6,004 nt of DNA, taken from Paracoccaceae bacterium. GTDB lineage: Bacteria > Pseudomonadota > Alphaproteobacteria > Rhodobacterales > Rhodobacteraceae. The translations under genes were made by a program, and so were the position numbers. Below, piece by piece: positions 5,887 to 6,004 of the stretch. The notes under the pieces are model-generated. The model saw only the letters and a list, made by a program, of their open reading frames with translations. It made no database searches and was not told the origin of the DNA. The stretch covers positions 1 to 6,004 of the forward strand of contig SKOX01000376.1 of assembly GCA_007119835.1 (NCBI GenBank), given 5' to 3'. The stretch's first letter is position 1. Each line of letters begins with the position of its first letter.

Positions 5887-6004
5887 CGACCCGCGCGGGC
5901 TTCGTGGCGCTGATCGGCGAACCCAACGCCGGCAAGTCGACGCTCCTGAACGCCATGGTGGGCGCCAAGGTCTCGATCGTCACCCACAAGGTGCAGACCA
6001 CCCG
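5883..6004 (+). CDS. era: GTPase Era, 3'-truncated by window edge
   Basis: First 40 codons of Era, an essential GTPase that binds the 3' end of 16S rRNA and helps assemble the small ribosomal subunit. The visible part holds the first strand ([20 protein letters not shown], 5-24) with a perfect P-loop G1 motif GEPNAGKST at 12-20, then the family-typical [15 protein letters not shown] (26-40), which ends at the two threonines of the switch I (G2) region. A full Era has about 300 residues, so the remaining GTPase motifs and the KH RNA-binding domain lie beyond base 6004. P-loops are shared by EngA/Der and TrmE, but the [18 protein letters not shown] stretch and the position after rnc point to Era. 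Its ATG overlaps the rnc stop by ATGA, matching the rnc-era coupling seen widely in bacteria. Confidence 0.95.
   Translation, partial: MTTRAGFVALIGEPNAGKSTLLNAMVGAKVSIVTHKVQTT

Noticed and set aside
1..6004. Mobile elements, CRISPR repeats, tRNA/rRNA genes, toxin-antitoxin pairs, defence genes
   Set aside because: Reading through both strands showed only conserved housekeeping genes with short gaps; no repeat arrays, transposase motifs or RNA gene signatures were recognised.

Overview
This window is a GC-rich, tightly packed stretch of bacterial chromosome holding eight plus-strand genes and no minus-strand gene that I can support. The content and order (rel/spoT, DUF2062 gene, pdxJ, metallophosphoesterase, acpS, lepB, rnc, era) match the conserved housekeeping cluster of Alphaproteobacteria. 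The LepB and RNase III N-termini and the DUF2062 protein look most like Rhodobacterales or a related GC-rich alphaproteobacterial order. That finer placement is from memory of family sequences, not from a search.

Layout. Bases 1-1779 carry the C-terminal four fifths of a bifunctional (p)ppGpp synthetase/hydrolase, whose start lies before the window. A 37-base gap leads to a DUF2062 membrane protein (1817-2461). A 42-base gap leads to pdxJ for vitamin B6 synthesis (2504-3274). A small YfcE-like metallophosphoesterase (3282-3740) follows after 7 bases. A 94-base gap with a GC hairpin precedes acpS (3835-4242). A 181-base gap, the longest non-coding stretch here, holds a good candidate promoter (TTGACA box at 4361-4366). 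Then lepB (4424-5209), rnc (5206-5886) and era (5883 to the edge) are joined by stop/start overlaps of 4 bases each.

How the genes relate. The cluster groups growth-linked functions: the stringent-response alarmone (Rel), cofactor supply (PdxJ for pyridoxal phosphate, AcpS for the phosphopantetheine arm of acyl carrier protein), protein export (LepB), and RNA processing with ribosome assembly (RNase III and Era). lepB-rnc-era is very probably one translationally coupled transcript with its own promoter. The upstream five genes may form one or two other transcripts.

I see no tRNA, rRNA, CRISPR array, insertion sequence, prophage piece or attachment site. I do not find a novel system. The points worth a second look are modest: the metallophosphoesterase between pdxJ and acpS, the DUF2062 gene of unknown role beside rel, a patch of about 52% G+C near the end of rel, and the lepB promoter region. 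Several very long open frames on the minus strand, and one plus-strand frame running through lepB into rnc, are by-products of high G+C.
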